Shown here: positions 45,815 through 54,426 of the stretch, piece by piece
How the letters are laid out: each line of letters begins with the position of its first letter
Numbering within the stretch: position 1 is the stretch's first letter
Assembly (NCBI RefSeq): GCF_001693255.1
Contig: NZ_CP016474.1
Coordinates: 1,568,661 to 1,632,660 of the forward strand
DNA from: Picosynechococcus sp. PCC 7003
GTDB lineage: Bacteria > Cyanobacteriota > Cyanobacteriia > Cyanobacteriales > MRBY01
Reading direction: 5' to 3'
Length of the DNA stretch: 64,000 nucleotides
The notes under the pieces: model-generated
What the model saw: only the letters and a program-made list of their open reading frames with translations
The model's database searches: none
Told to the model about the DNA's origin: nothing
Made by a program: the position numbers and the translations under genes

Positions 45815-46005
45815 CTTCCCTGGGGAAGGTGGCCGCTAGGCCGGAAGGGGTTCTTCCCTGGGGAAGGTGGCCGCTAGGCCGGAAGGGGTTCTTCCCTGGG
45901 GAAGGTGGCCGCTAGGCCGGAAGGGGTTCTTGTTCTTCCCTGGGGAAGGTGGCCGTTAGGCCGGAAGGGGTTCTTCCCTGGGGAAGGTGGCCAATCTTCT
46001 CCCCT
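45815..46005. repeat. 38-bp tandem repeat cluster
   Basis: Five units start at 45815, 45853, 45891, 45935 and 45973, with a 38-base period except for one six-base insertion (TTGTTC-like) between units three and four. Units are nearly identical (one C-to-T change in unit four); the last is partial and runs into different sequence after GGTGGCC. Each full unit contains two palindromes, CTTCCC-TG-GGGAAG and GGCC-GCTA-GGCC. The cluster lies between convergent genes. It has no protein-coding character. Confidence 0.9.
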
Positions 46006-46007
46006 TC

Positions 46008-46060
46008 AGGGGAGCTAGAGGGGTGTAGGTGTTTCTCAAAAAGGGAACTAGAGGGGTGTC
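46008..46060. repeat. Short direct repeats and hairpin after the tandem array
   Basis: CTCCCC-TTCA-GGGGAG forms a perfect six-pair hairpin (46009-46024 region), and AGCTAGAGGGGTGT is followed about 30 bases on by AACTAGAGGGGTGT. These are typical fragments of short palindromic intergenic repeats in cyanobacteria. They lie just before the phoU stop. Confidence 0.5.
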
Positions 46061-46067
46061 ATTCTCG

Positions 46068-46736
46068 CTAGCCCCGTTGCCCGGTGATGATATAAGAAAC
46101 ACGTTGGGCAATATTTGTGGCGTGGTCTGCCATGCGTTCTAAATCCCGAATAATCAACGCCATTAAAATAAATGGTTCCATAACCCCAGGCTGATTTTGC
46201 TGCTGGGCCAAGGCCGCATAAATGCGGTCATAATCATCATCGACCCGGTCATCCAATCTTTTTACATAGGCGCCTGCATTGGGGTCTAGATCCGCTAAAG
46301 CCACCAAGCTTGTGGACAACATCAACTGGGCGTGCTCCGACATCCCTTCAATATCCGCCATCAGAATGTGGGTCGAATAGGGGACTAAACGCATTGACTT
46401 TTCTGCTAAATCCTCCGCATAATCAGCGATCCGTTCCAAATCTCGCACTAACTGCATAAACGCACTCACAAACCGACAATCTTGACTCACTGGGGCCTTC
46501 AAGGTGAGCATTGCCGAGCAATCAGCTTCAATCTGGCGATAGTAGCGGTCAATCTCTTTATCCAAGGCCCGGAGCGTTTCATAGGCCTCTAAATCTTCTT
46601 TAAACAGACAGTTATGACCCAAACGAAAGGCTTGCTCGACCAGCGCCCCCATCCGTAAAACCTCTTGTTCTAAACGTTGTAAAGAACGTTCAAATTGCGT
46701 TCGTTCTCTTTGGGGCGACTGATGAAATAATTGCAT
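46068..46736 (-). CDS. phoU: Phosphate signalling/transport regulator PhoU
   Basis: PhoU-family protein that damps the phosphate-starvation response and modulates the Pst transporter and its sensor kinase. The two three-helix PhoU domains carry the metal-binding type motifs: VRDLERIADYAEDLAE in the first and IRDLERMADHATNIAQ in the second. The ATG at 46736 gives 222 residues; a GTG at 46787 would add 17 basic residues. No ribosome binding site is obvious for either. The upstream region has a triplet repeat resembling a Pho box. No pst genes are adjacent. Confidence 0.93.
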   Translation of the reverse strand: MQLFHQSPQRERTQFERSLQRLEQEVLRMGALVEQAFRLGHNCLFKEDLEAYETLRALDKEIDRYYRQIEADCSAMLTLKAPVSQDCRFVSAFMQLVRDLERIADYAEDLAEKSMRLVPYSTHILMADIEGMSEHAQLMLSTSLVALADLDPNAGAYVKRLDDRVDDDYDRIYAALAQQQNQPGVMEPFILMALIIRDLERMADHATNIAQRVSYIITGQRG

Positions 46737-46804
46737 AGATTTTAAATTACGTTTCTTTATATCGTTTTTTATAGAGACTATTCTCACATTATAATTCCAA
46801 AGCT

Positions 46805-46834
46805 TAAAAAAGATTAAGTTATAGTTTGGTTAAC
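46805..46834 (-). promoter_or_regulatory. Possible Pho box (SphR/PhoB-type) upstream of phoU
   Basis: On the minus strand, GTTAACCA-AAC-TATAACTT-AAT-CTTTTTTA gives three octamers spaced by three bases, the layout of cyanobacterial Pho boxes (consensus Y-TTAA-Y-Y-W). By eye the three octamers match 7, 7 and 6 of 8 positions. The site lies about 70-100 bases before the chosen phoU start. AT-richness makes chance matches possible. Confidence 0.4.
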
Positions 46835-46895
46835 AATTTTTCTGAGGGGTTTTCTTCGTCAAGGGGGCACTTTATGGGCAAAATCAAGGAAGATT

Positions 46896-48410
46896 TTAGT
46901 CGTCAGTAAGCTCTAAATGTGGTGGGTGTTTTGGTGGTTTAGAATCCTCCAGAAAGTCGACTTTATAAGGATTATGGGCTTCTGCTGCCCGTGGCAAATT
47001 GCGCTTTGAATTTATGGAGGTAAGCGGTTGCTTTATTTGGTTAAAGGCAGAACGTCGCCGTTGGGAAAGTTGCTCTTCGTTTGTATTTTTTGCTACCAAT
47101 TCGTACAAAAGAGCTAACTTTGTCGATGATTTGCCTTTGCGTAGAATTCGCCCTAAACGTTGTACATATTCTCGACTCGAACCGCTGCCGGAGAGAATAA
47201 TTGCCACTCTAGCATTGGGAACATCAACCCCCTCATTTAAAACATGGGAAGTCACCAGGATATGGTATGTTTCGCGACGAAATTTTTCGAGGATTTGATG
47301 GCGTTCTTTGACGGGGGTCTGGTGGGTAATGGCAGGAATTAAAAAGTCTTGGGAGATGCGATAAACGGTGGCGTTATCGTTGGTAAAAATAAGAATTTTT
47401 TCAGGGTAGTGACGTTGGATTAACTGGGCGAGGGTGCGCAGTTTTCCAGCAGTGCCAGCGGCGATATCTTTGGCTTGACGGTGAGCCAACATGGCGCGGC
47501 GACCCGCAGCGGAACGACAACTGATGGCGACAAAATTTTGCCAACCTTCGAGGGAACCCAAATAAATATTATTGTCCCGCAGAAATTGATTGCGGGTAGC
47601 AATGAGCTGTTGATATTGTTCGGCCTCGGTGGTGCTTAGGGGAATTTTAAGTTGAACAATTTGGTGCTCGGCCAGGGCCTTCCCAGAGAGGGAACTGGGG
47701 GTGCGGTCATACACAACGGGCCCAATGAGGTGTTTGAGATCTTGCTCGCGGCCATCGCTCCGGTCGGGGGTGGCGGTTAAACCGAGACGATAGGGGGCAA
47801 TGGAATATTCGGCGATCGCCCGGAAAAAGTCGCTGGGTAAATGGTGACATTCATCGAAAATAATCAGGGCATATTGGTTTCCTAGGGTTTCCGCGTGGAT
47901 CGCAGCGCTGTGGTAGGTGGCGATTAGGATCGGTGTGCGATCGCGGGAGCCGCCCCCCAATAACCCCACGTCAATGTTGGGAAAAGCGGTGGTGAGCTGG
48001 GCATACCATTGGTGCATCAAATCGAGGGTGGGCACCACGACCAAGGTTGTGCGGGGGGTGCTGGCCATGGCCAGTTGGGCGAGGTAGGTTTTTCCGGCGG
48101 CGGTGGGTAAGACCACAACTCCTTGGCGATCGCCTTTTTTCCAGGCCAATAATGCTTCCTGCTGGTGGGGATAGGGTTCGAGGGAAAAGGTTGGCTCAAA
48201 AGCTAGGGGAGAAAATTGTTGGGCCGCATCGATAAAATCTACCCCTTCGTCCCGTAACCGTTCCACGAGGGGGCGATAATCCTGGGCAGAGAGTCTAAAT
48301 TTTTCAATGCGATCATCCCAGGTGACGAAATCTAGCCAAGCTTTCCCCCGGGGCGGGGGATGGAGGATCAGGGTGCCCCGGTCATAGGTGAGCTTAGGTC
48401 GTCGTCTCAT
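46896..48410 (-). CDS. XPB/Rad25-like SF2 DNA helicase
   Basis: Superfamily 2 helicase related to eukaryotic and archaeal XPB. The 504 residues start with an N-terminal region (1-75) typical of XPB-like proteins, then motif Q-like YPHQQEALLAW, motif I LPTAAGKTYLA, motif II DECH in IIFDECHHLP, motif III LTATPDRSDGRE, and the second RecA domain with TSHVLNEGVDVPNARVAI and QRLGRILRKGK. The C-terminal 60 residues are basic and variable. Its first 17 bases overlap the end of the RNase H gene, so the two are probably made together. Likely roles are DNA repair or R-loop processing; this is inferred. Confidence 0.92.
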   Translation of the reverse strand: MRRRPKLTYDRGTLILHPPPRGKAWLDFVTWDDRIEKFRLSAQDYRPLVERLRDEGVDFIDAAQQFSPLAFEPTFSLEPYPHQQEALLAWKKGDRQGVVVLPTAAGKTYLAQLAMASTPRTTLVVVPTLDLMHQWYAQLTTAFPNIDVGLLGGGSRDRTPILIATYHSAAIHAETLGNQYALIIFDECHHLPSDFFRAIAEYSIAPYRLGLTATPDRSDGREQDLKHLIGPVVYDRTPSSLSGKALAEHQIVQLKIPLSTTEAEQYQQLIATRNQFLRDNNIYLGSLEGWQNFVAISCRSAAGRRAMLAHRQAKDIAAGTAGKLRTLAQLIQRHYPEKILIFTNDNATVYRISQDFLIPAITHQTPVKERHQILEKFRRETYHILVTSHVLNEGVDVPNARVAIILSGSGSSREYVQRLGRILRKGKSSTKLALLYELVAKNTNEEQLSQRRRSAFNQIKQPLTSINSKRNLPRAAEAHNPYKVDFLEDSKPPKHPPHLELTDD

Positions 48411-49275
48411 TACCGATAATGCGGTCGAGTTGCCAGAGGATCTGATTACCCTCTCGTTTTACCCGGGAGACAATCCAATTGCGCCAAGTCCATTCTTGGC
48501 CTCGACTGGTGACGGCACTGGCATTCACATCCATGAGATCTGCCAACTCCGAGCTACTAATAAAATAGCCATGTTCGGCAATTTCGTCGGCGATGCGGAG
48601 ACTTTCGATAAGGTCTGTTAACCGCTTGACTCGTTCATGGTAGGACAGGGTGATGTCTTCAGGGGCAATGCTGGTGAGATCTGTCATGGGCTCTTGGGGA
48701 GATGGATTCGGCGTTATAACGTTAGATTTTTGGTAATCTATTGTCAATTGTGGCGGGCTATCGGTGGCCATACCTCTAGATTTTGGTAGATCTTTGGGGC
48801 CGTTGGTGGTGCGCAGGCTGGGGACTTGGCCCCGGGCAAATCCATTGGCGATCGCATCAGCCCGTTCATTCCCCGCCTCACCGCTATGACCTTTGACATG
48901 ACGCCAAGAGATGATCGGTTGGTTCAGTTGGTTCAGCTGCTGCCAGAGATCTTGATTTAAAACGGGGTTGCCGGTAGCGGTTTTCCAGCCCTTTTTTTGC
49001 CAGCCTTTAATCCATTTGGTGATGCCGTCAATGATGTATTTACTGTCGGTAAAGAGGCGCACCGGTTCCTGCTGAGGACAATCTCGGACAAATTCGAGGG
49101 CCTGGATTGCGGCTTGCATTTCCATGCGGTTATTGGTGGTTTCGGGTTGGCGATCGCCCATTTCCAGAACGGTGCCATCGGTAAACTGGATCACCACTCC
49201 CCAGCCACCGGGGCCAGGATTGCGAATACAGCCACCATCGGTGTAAATGCGGTCAATTGTGCGTTGTTGTGCCAT
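48394..49275 (-). CDS. rnhA: Ribonuclease HI with an extra C-terminal DNA-binding-like domain
   Basis: RNase HI removes RNA from RNA-DNA hybrids. The catalytic core (about 1-150) has all acidic residues in their usual blocks: IYTDGG, NRMEMQA, LFTDSKY and GNERAD. A linker of about 55 residues, rich in Pro, Ser and Thr, leads to a C-terminal domain (about 212-288: YHERVKRLTDLIESLR, YFISSSELADLMDVNASAVTSRGQEWTWRNWIVSRVKREGNQILWQL) that looks like a helix-turn-helix fold. The 293-residue length is about double the usual. The frame continues into an overlap with the XPB-like helicase. Confidence 0.93.
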   Translation of the reverse strand: MAQQRTIDRIYTDGGCIRNPGPGGWGVVIQFTDGTVLEMGDRQPETTNNRMEMQAAIQALEFVRDCPQQEPVRLFTDSKYIIDGITKWIKGWQKKGWKTATGNPVLNQDLWQQLNQLNQPIISWRHVKGHSGEAGNERADAIANGFARGQVPSLRTTNGPKDLPKSRGMATDSPPQLTIDYQKSNVITPNPSPQEPMTDLTSIAPEDITLSYHERVKRLTDLIESLRIADEIAEHGYFISSSELADLMDVNASAVTSRGQEWTWRNWIVSRVKREGNQILWQLDRIIGNETTT

Positions 49276-49329
49276 GAAATGCGAGAAAAGAATAATGGAG
49301 ACGGTGAAAATAGCAGTGGCAAAGCTTGA

Positions 49330-50478
49330 TTAGTCAGCCCAAGGATCCGACGACAGCGGTGAAGATGGGGCATTGAGCACTGCGTCTATGGCCTCTAAAC
49401 GTTCCTGGGCCTGGGTAAAGTCCGGAGTAAGGTGCAACACGCGGCGGTAGTTAATTTGGGCGTTTTCTAGTTTGTTGAGTTGTTCTAGGGTAAGGCCCCG
49501 CTGGTACCAAGCTTCGGCGAGGTCTTCTTGCAATTCGATGGTGGTATTCCAGCTCTTGAGGGCCGCCTGCCATTGTTCAAGGGCCATGAGTACATAACTG
49601 TGATCGCGCCAAATGAGAACGTTATCGGGAGCTAACAGAATTGCTTGCTTGAGGGATTCGAGGGCTTGGTCATATTGCTTGAGGCGACCAAAGGCACTGC
49701 CCCGGTTATGCCACACTGCAGAAACCGTTGGATTGAGTTCAATCACTTGATCCCAGGCGGCGATTGCCCCCGCAAAATCTCCCTGATCGGCTTTTGTTAG
49801 ACCAGCCTGAAACAACGATTCAATGGTTTTGGAAGTGTCCTCAGTTGTGGTTTCCGTGATTTCTTGGGTAGTTTCCTCTGGTATCTCTTCGATCGGCGTT
49901 TCTGATTCCGCTGGATTGATCGTTTCCGGCATTTCAGGCAGGGGTTCCGCCGCCGTTTCCACTTCGGAGATGACGACCGGTTCCGCTAGTTCCGGAGATG
50001 CTTCTTGGGAATGTTCTAGTACTGGGATATTATCTGGAGCCGTTTCTAGTTCAGCGAGTTGATCCGCACCGTTGTATTCCCAAATTTCAATGGTAATTTT
50101 CCCGCGTCCCGTAACTAATTGTTGCCCTGTATCCCCGAAAGCACGGGCGAAACGTTGTAACTTCGGCGAATTTTTAAAGGCGTTACTGATGTAGAGCAAT
50201 CGTGTGCCGATTTGTTGTTGTTGGGGAGGCTGTGCCTGTGCTAGTATTTGTGTACTGTAGCGTTCTAGCCATGCTTCCCAGGCGGTGACTTTGCCGCGAA
50301 TCCCCAAATCAGCGATAAATACTTCTAGGCGGTCAGGCTGCCACCCGCGAGAGATACCCTGGAGGAGCTGCGCCAATAAAAATTCAAAATCTGCGTCGGT
50401 GAGGGGGGGAAGGTCTACGGTGGGTGTTTGGCCCCGACCCTGAGAGGGAGAAAATAGCTTTTTTAACCAACCCGCCAT
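49330..50478 (-). CDS. TPR-repeat protein
   Basis: A 382-residue soluble protein. The N-terminal part (about 20-150) is helical and unrecognised, with WQPDRLEVFIADLGIRGKVTAWEAWLERY. An acidic Glu/Pro/Thr-rich linker follows (about 155-220). The C-terminus has at least four tetratricopeptide repeats (about 222-355), seen in LFQAGLTKADQGDFAGAIAAWDQVIELNPT, AVWHNRGSAFGRLKQYDQALESLKQAILLAPD and the next two. It probably acts as a protein-protein scaffold; partner unknown. The ATG at 50478 is chosen over a GTG at 50523. It is the first gene of the minus-strand run through rnhA and the helicase. Confidence 0.85.
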   Translation of the reverse strand: MAGWLKKLFSPSQGRGQTPTVDLPPLTDADFEFLLAQLLQGISRGWQPDRLEVFIADLGIRGKVTAWEAWLERYSTQILAQAQPPQQQQIGTRLLYISNAFKNSPKLQRFARAFGDTGQQLVTGRGKITIEIWEYNGADQLAELETAPDNIPVLEHSQEASPELAEPVVISEVETAAEPLPEMPETINPAESETPIEEIPEETTQEITETTTEDTSKTIESLFQAGLTKADQGDFAGAIAAWDQVIELNPTVSAVWHNRGSAFGRLKQYDQALESLKQAILLAPDNVLIWRDHSYVLMALEQWQAALKSWNTTIELQEDLAEAWYQRGLTLEQLNKLENAQINYRRVLHLTPDFTQAQERLEAIDAVLNAPSSPLSSDPWAD

Positions 50479-50648
50479 ATCCTTAATAATCCTTTTACTT
50501 GCTCTGGTCGTTCTTGTACTCACCCATTTTATGTTGTTAACCCCCAGATATTAGACATTGGACGTTAGATATCGATTCTTTATCGTTGCTGCTGGATCCA
50601 TAACTGTTTACTGATCGCCGTCCTTTATCGAATTTTTCGTTGTTTCCC

Positions 50649-52895
50649 ATGGCCTACGAACCGCTCCACCACAAATATCGTCCCCAGACTTTTGCGCAGT
50701 TGGTTGGCCAAGAGGCGATCGCCACAACTTTAAGTAATGCCCTCGAACAGCGACGCATTGCCCCAGCCTATTTGTTCTCAGGGCCACGGGGGACGGGGAA
50801 AACCTCCAGTGCGCGGATCTTGGCCAAGTCTCTGAATTGTCTAAATGCGGCCCAACCAACGCCCCACCCTTGCGGCGAGTGTGAAGTTTGTCGGGCGATC
50901 GCCAACGGGTCAGCCTTAGATGTGATTGAAATTGACGCGGCGAGTAATACAGGCGTCGATAATATTCGAGAACTCATCGAGCGATCGCAGTTTGCTCCGG
51001 TGCAATGTCGCTACAAAGTTTATGTTGTTGACGAATGCCATATGTTGAGTGTAGCGGCGTTCAATGCCCTCCTGAAAACCCTCGAAGAACCGCCTGCCCA
51101 CGTCGTCTTTGTCCTCGCAACCACTGATCCGCAGCGGGTTTTACCCACGATTATTTCCCGCTGCCAACGGTTTGACTATCGGCGTATTCCCCTCGATGCG
51201 ATGGTGGCCCACTTGCGGAAAATTGCCCATTTAGAAAATATCGATATTCCCCTCGAATCGGTGACGTTAATTGCGCAAATTGCCAATGGGGGTCTGCGGG
51301 ATGCGGAAAGCTTGTTGGATCAACTGAGTTTGTTGTCCGGTGAAATTACCCCTGATAAGGTCTGGGATTTGGTGGGGGCCGTGCCAGAACGGGATTTATT
51401 GCAATTACTCCAGGTGATTCACAGCAATGATCCAGAAGCAGTCATTCAACAATGTCGGAGCCTGTTAAATCGAGGCCGGGAACCTCTGGTCGTTCTACAA
51501 AATTTAGCAAGTTTTTATCTAAATTTACTCATCGCAAAAACAGCCCCCCAACGGGGAGATTTGATCGCTGTGACCCAACCGACTTGGGAAATCCTTTGCC
51601 AGGAAGCAAGCCAGTGGGACCTTGCCACTATTTTGCAGGGACAGCAACACCTCAAAGAAAGCGAATATCAACTTAAAAATACGACCCAACCGCGTCTGTG
51701 GCTGGAAATTACCCTTTTGGGATTGCTCCCCGCCGCTTTGGGGCAGACCCAAACAACGCAAACAGCGGCCACTCCTTTAAATATTCAAACCAATCTGCAA
51801 CCGCCACCTACGTCGAAACCACCAACTTCTCCGCCACCCCCACAGGAAATTCCCCATCCCTTCGGGGAAACACCCACTGCGACCAATGGCCATGGTTCTG
51901 GAACGTCCCTCGCTGCGGTAGAACCTCAAGTCCCCCAATCTCCCCCTGAACCCGCAGTTCCCCAAGTTCCGGCCCCTGTACCAGACGTAAACGCGCCCCC
52001 TCAATCTCCGCCGCTCCAGGATGTCACGCCCCCAACGGCGCAAAATCGCGAACAACCCAATGGCGATCGCCCCCTCTCACCACCACCTTCTGCAACCACC
52101 AGCCCGACAATTTCAGCCCTGGAACGGGAAGAACTGTGGCAAGGCATTGTGCGCCAACTGCCCTTGTTGAGCCAGTCTTTGTTCCGAGACCATGGCAAAC
52201 TGCTCCAGCTCACGGAGCACACCGCCCTCATCGGCATTAAAAGCGCCAATTTACTCAAAATTGCCAAAAATAAAACCCCCCAGCTTGAGGCTGCCTTTGG
52301 AAAAATCTGTGGCAACCCCCTTAAGGTGACCTTGCAAGTGGGCCATGGTTTGGAAAATGGTCAGGGGGGAGCATCAGTAACCCCGGTTTTCTCTACATCT
52401 GTACCAACCCCCACGGCTGTTCCCCCGGCGCAAAGTGCTGTCGTGGTGCCGCCCCCCCCGGTCGTTGAAACCCCGAAGCCCATGACTCCACCGCTCTCAG
52501 GGGAGCCAACAAGACCCGCACCAGCCCCAAATCCGCAACCTCCGGAACCGATACCAACAGCGCACCACAAAGCGGATCTCGGAGAGAGCGCCTCGCTATC
52601 CCCGGAGGGGCCCCCAAGGGTTGAGCCAGAGTCAGCACCGAATCCCGCAGTTACAGAAAACATCCCCGAAGCTGCTGATGATATCCAGGCGATCGCCCAA
52701 CAGTTTGCAGAATTGTTTGACGGAGAGGTGATCGAACTGACCCACTTTGTGCTCCCAGAAGAAACGGATGTTCAGGTTGTGCTTCCTGCTGAATCCGAAA
52801 AACCTCCAGCACCTGCTCCCGAACCGCCGACCATACCCACTGTTCAAGGTCGCCCGCCTGTCCCAGTTGCCCCGGACGATGAGATTCCGTTCTGA
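50649..52895 (+). CDS. dnaX: DNA polymerase III tau/gamma subunit
   Basis: Clamp-loader ATPase of the replicative polymerase. The N-terminus (1-370) holds LHHKYRPQTFAQLVGQEAI, Walker A GPRGTGKTSSARILAK, four zinc-ligand Cys in CLNAAQPTPHPCGECEVC, Walker B VYVVDECHML and the SRC arginine-finger motif (TIISRCQRF). It then has a very long Pro/Thr/Gln-rich region (about 375-490 and again about 575-690) around a tau-like segment (ALEREELWQGIVRQLPLLSQSLFRDHGKL). There is no intein, although some cyanobacterial dnaX genes carry one. The ATG at 50649 is chosen over a TTG three codons upstream. Confidence 0.95.
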   Translation: MAYEPLHHKYRPQTFAQLVGQEAIATTLSNALEQRRIAPAYLFSGPRGTGKTSSARILAKSLNCLNAAQPTPHPCGECEVCRAIANGSALDVIEIDAASNTGVDNIRELIERSQFAPVQCRYKVYVVDECHMLSVAAFNALLKTLEEPPAHVVFVLATTDPQRVLPTIISRCQRFDYRRIPLDAMVAHLRKIAHLENIDIPLESVTLIAQIANGGLRDAESLLDQLSLLSGEITPDKVWDLVGAVPERDLLQLLQVIHSNDPEAVIQQCRSLLNRGREPLVVLQNLASFYLNLLIAKTAPQRGDLIAVTQPTWEILCQEASQWDLATILQGQQHLKESEYQLKNTTQPRLWLEITLLGLLPAALGQTQTTQTAATPLNIQTNLQPPPTSKPPTSPPPPQEIPHPFGETPTATNGHGSGTSLAAVEPQVPQSPPEPAVPQVPAPVPDVNAPPQSPPLQDVTPPTAQNREQPNGDRPLSPPPSATTSPTISALEREELWQGIVRQLPLLSQSLFRDHGKLLQLTEHTALIGIKSANLLKIAKNKTPQLEAAFGKICGNPLKVTLQVGHGLENGQGGASVTPVFSTSVPTPTAVPPAQSAVVVPPPPVVETPKPMTPPLSGEPTRPAPAPNPQPPEPIPTAHHKADLGESASLSPEGPPRVEPESAPNPAVTENIPEAADDIQAIAQQFAELFDGEVIELTHFVLPEETDVQVVLPAESEKPPAPAPEPPTIPTVQGRPPVPVAPDDEIPF

Positions 52896-52938
52896 GAACC
52901 TCGTATATTAGTGTTGATGTCTCTTAGATGAAGCTCCT

Positions 52939-54030
52939 ATGACTTTGCAACGCACGCCCCTCCATGATCTTGCCATTGCAGCTGGTGCCAAATTTGTGCC
53001 CTTTTCCGGTTGGGAGATGGCCGTGCAATACAAAGGCTTAAAGGTGGAGCATCAGGCGGTGCGCACAGAAGCGGGGATGTTTGATATTTCCCACATGGGC
53101 AAGTTTCAGTTGGCTGGGGAAAACCTCATCGCAGCAATGCAAAAACTGGTGCCTTCAAATCTGGCGCGACTCGACCCAGGCCAAGCGCAATATACAGTGC
53201 TGCTCAATAACCATGGCGGTATCATCGATGACGTGATTTATTATCACCAGGGCGATCGCCAGGGCTTTTTGATTGTGAATGCGGCCACCACCCAGAAGGA
53301 TTGGGATTGGTTGACGGGCCATTTATCAGACCAGGGGATCACCTTAACCGATGTCTCCCAAGAAAATATCTTGCTGGCGATCCAAGGCCCAAAGGCAGAG
53401 GAAATCTTGCAACCTGTGGTGGAAAATTTAGACTTGGCGACCCTAAAGCTGTTTAACCACGGCCAAGGGCAAATCTTTGGGGAAACGGCCTTTATTGCGC
53501 GAACTGGCTACACCGGCGAGGATGGTTTTGAGGTGATGGTCGCACCCATGGCCGGGAAAAAACTTTGGGACTCCTTAATCGAGGCGGGGGTGATGCCCTG
53601 TGGTTTGGGGGCACGGGATACGCTGCGACTGGAGGCCGGGTTACACCTCTATGGTCAGGATATGGATGACGACACAACCCCCCTGGAAGCGGGTTTGGGG
53701 TGGCTGATCCACTGGCAAGAAAAAGACGAGTTTATCGCAAAAGATATTTTGCAGACCCAAAAAGCAGTAGGCATTCAACGGCGTTTAGTGGGCCTAGAGA
53801 TGCAAGGGCGTGGTATCGCTCGCCACGACTATCCTGTTCTTGTGAATGGTGAAGCAGTGGGCCTTGTCACCAGCGGGACGATGTCCCCCACCCTCGAAAA
53901 GGCGATCGCCTTAGCTTATCTACCACCAGCATTGGGCAAAGTCGGTCAGGCGGTCACCGTCGAAATTCGGGGCAAACAGTACCTAGCCCAGGTAGTGAAA
54001 AAACCTTTTTATCGTGCAGACAAAAAATAG
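52939..54030 (+). CDS. gcvT: Aminomethyltransferase (glycine cleavage T protein)
   Basis: T protein of the glycine cleavage system, important in photorespiration. It transfers the aminomethyl carbon to tetrahydrofolate and releases ammonia. The 363-residue protein has PFSGWEMAVQYKG, AGMFDISHMGKF, DDVIYY, the folate-domain RTGYTGEDGFEVM, LGARDTLRLEAGLHLYGQD and SGTMSPTLEKAIALAYLP. All family blocks are present, including the catalytic Asp block near VLLNNHGGIIDD. It stands alone, with the second toxin-antitoxin pair inserted after it. Confidence 0.95.
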   Translation: MTLQRTPLHDLAIAAGAKFVPFSGWEMAVQYKGLKVEHQAVRTEAGMFDISHMGKFQLAGENLIAAMQKLVPSNLARLDPGQAQYTVLLNNHGGIIDDVIYYHQGDRQGFLIVNAATTQKDWDWLTGHLSDQGITLTDVSQENILLAIQGPKAEEILQPVVENLDLATLKLFNHGQGQIFGETAFIARTGYTGEDGFEVMVAPMAGKKLWDSLIEAGVMPCGLGARDTLRLEAGLHLYGQDMDDDTTPLEAGLGWLIHWQEKDEFIAKDILQTQKAVGIQRRLVGLEMQGRGIARHDYPVLVNGEAVGLVTSGTMSPTLEKAIALAYLPPALGKVGQAVTVEIRGKQYLAQVVKKPFYRADKK

Positions 54031-54037
54031 CTGAACC

Positions 54038-54063
54038 GTTAGCGATATTTTTTTAGCAGATTT
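54038..54063. repeat. Left direct repeat (copy of the terD 3' end)
   Basis: These 26 bases match 54814-54839 at 24 positions and in the same orientation. On the minus strand this copy spells the same seven terD C-terminal residues, NLLKKYR, and TAA, with only synonymous changes, but a stop lies five codons further upstream, so no gene is attached. Together with the right copy it brackets mntA-hepT. Confidence 0.7.
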
Positions 54064-54105
54064 GTGATCTTAGTTTAAAAAATGATTCAAAAATGACCAA
54101 ATATT

Positions 54106-54426
54106 ATGGGTAGCCAAGTTCCTTTAATTGATACTCTAACAATAGAACTTCTTAATGCCCTTTGCCAACAATGGAAAATTCAAGAGTTCTCAGTTTTTGG
54201 GTCTATTGTACAAGGAGGTTTTAGTCAAGAAAGCGATGTTGATTGCTTGGTAAGATTTTCAGAAGATGCTGAATGGGATTTACTGGATGTTATCCAACTG
54301 AAACAGAAACTTTCTGATCTTTTTGGTAGACCAGTTGATCTTATTGAACAAGAAAGCATTTCTAATCCTTTCATTCTAAGATCAATAAAAGAGAATCATC
54401 GAGTTCTTTACTCCAGCCATGGATAG
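54106..54426 (+). CDS. mntA: MntA-type minimal nucleotidyltransferase antitoxin (second module)
   Basis: Minimal nucleotidyltransferase of 106 residues with the GS-x10-DxD active site (G32, S33, D44, D46) and a later VDLIEQ strand. It is expected to inactivate the HepT toxin encoded next. The sequence is clearly different from the mntA at 5749-6054 (SVFGSIVQGGFSQESDVD against ALFGSTARDEATIDSDLD), so the two modules came separately rather than by local duplication. Its stop overlaps hepT by eight bases. The gene is AT-rich and contains no HIP1 site. The start is ATG at 54106. Confidence 0.9.
   Translation: MGSQVPLIDTLTIELLNALCQQWKIQEFSVFGSIVQGGFSQESDVDCLVRFSEDAEWDLLDVIQLKQKLSDLFGRPVDLIEQESISNPFILRSIKENHRVLYSSHG

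Noticed and set aside
50649-52895. Intein in dnaX
   Set aside because: The Walker A region and all conserved blocks are contiguous; there are no splice-junction motifs.
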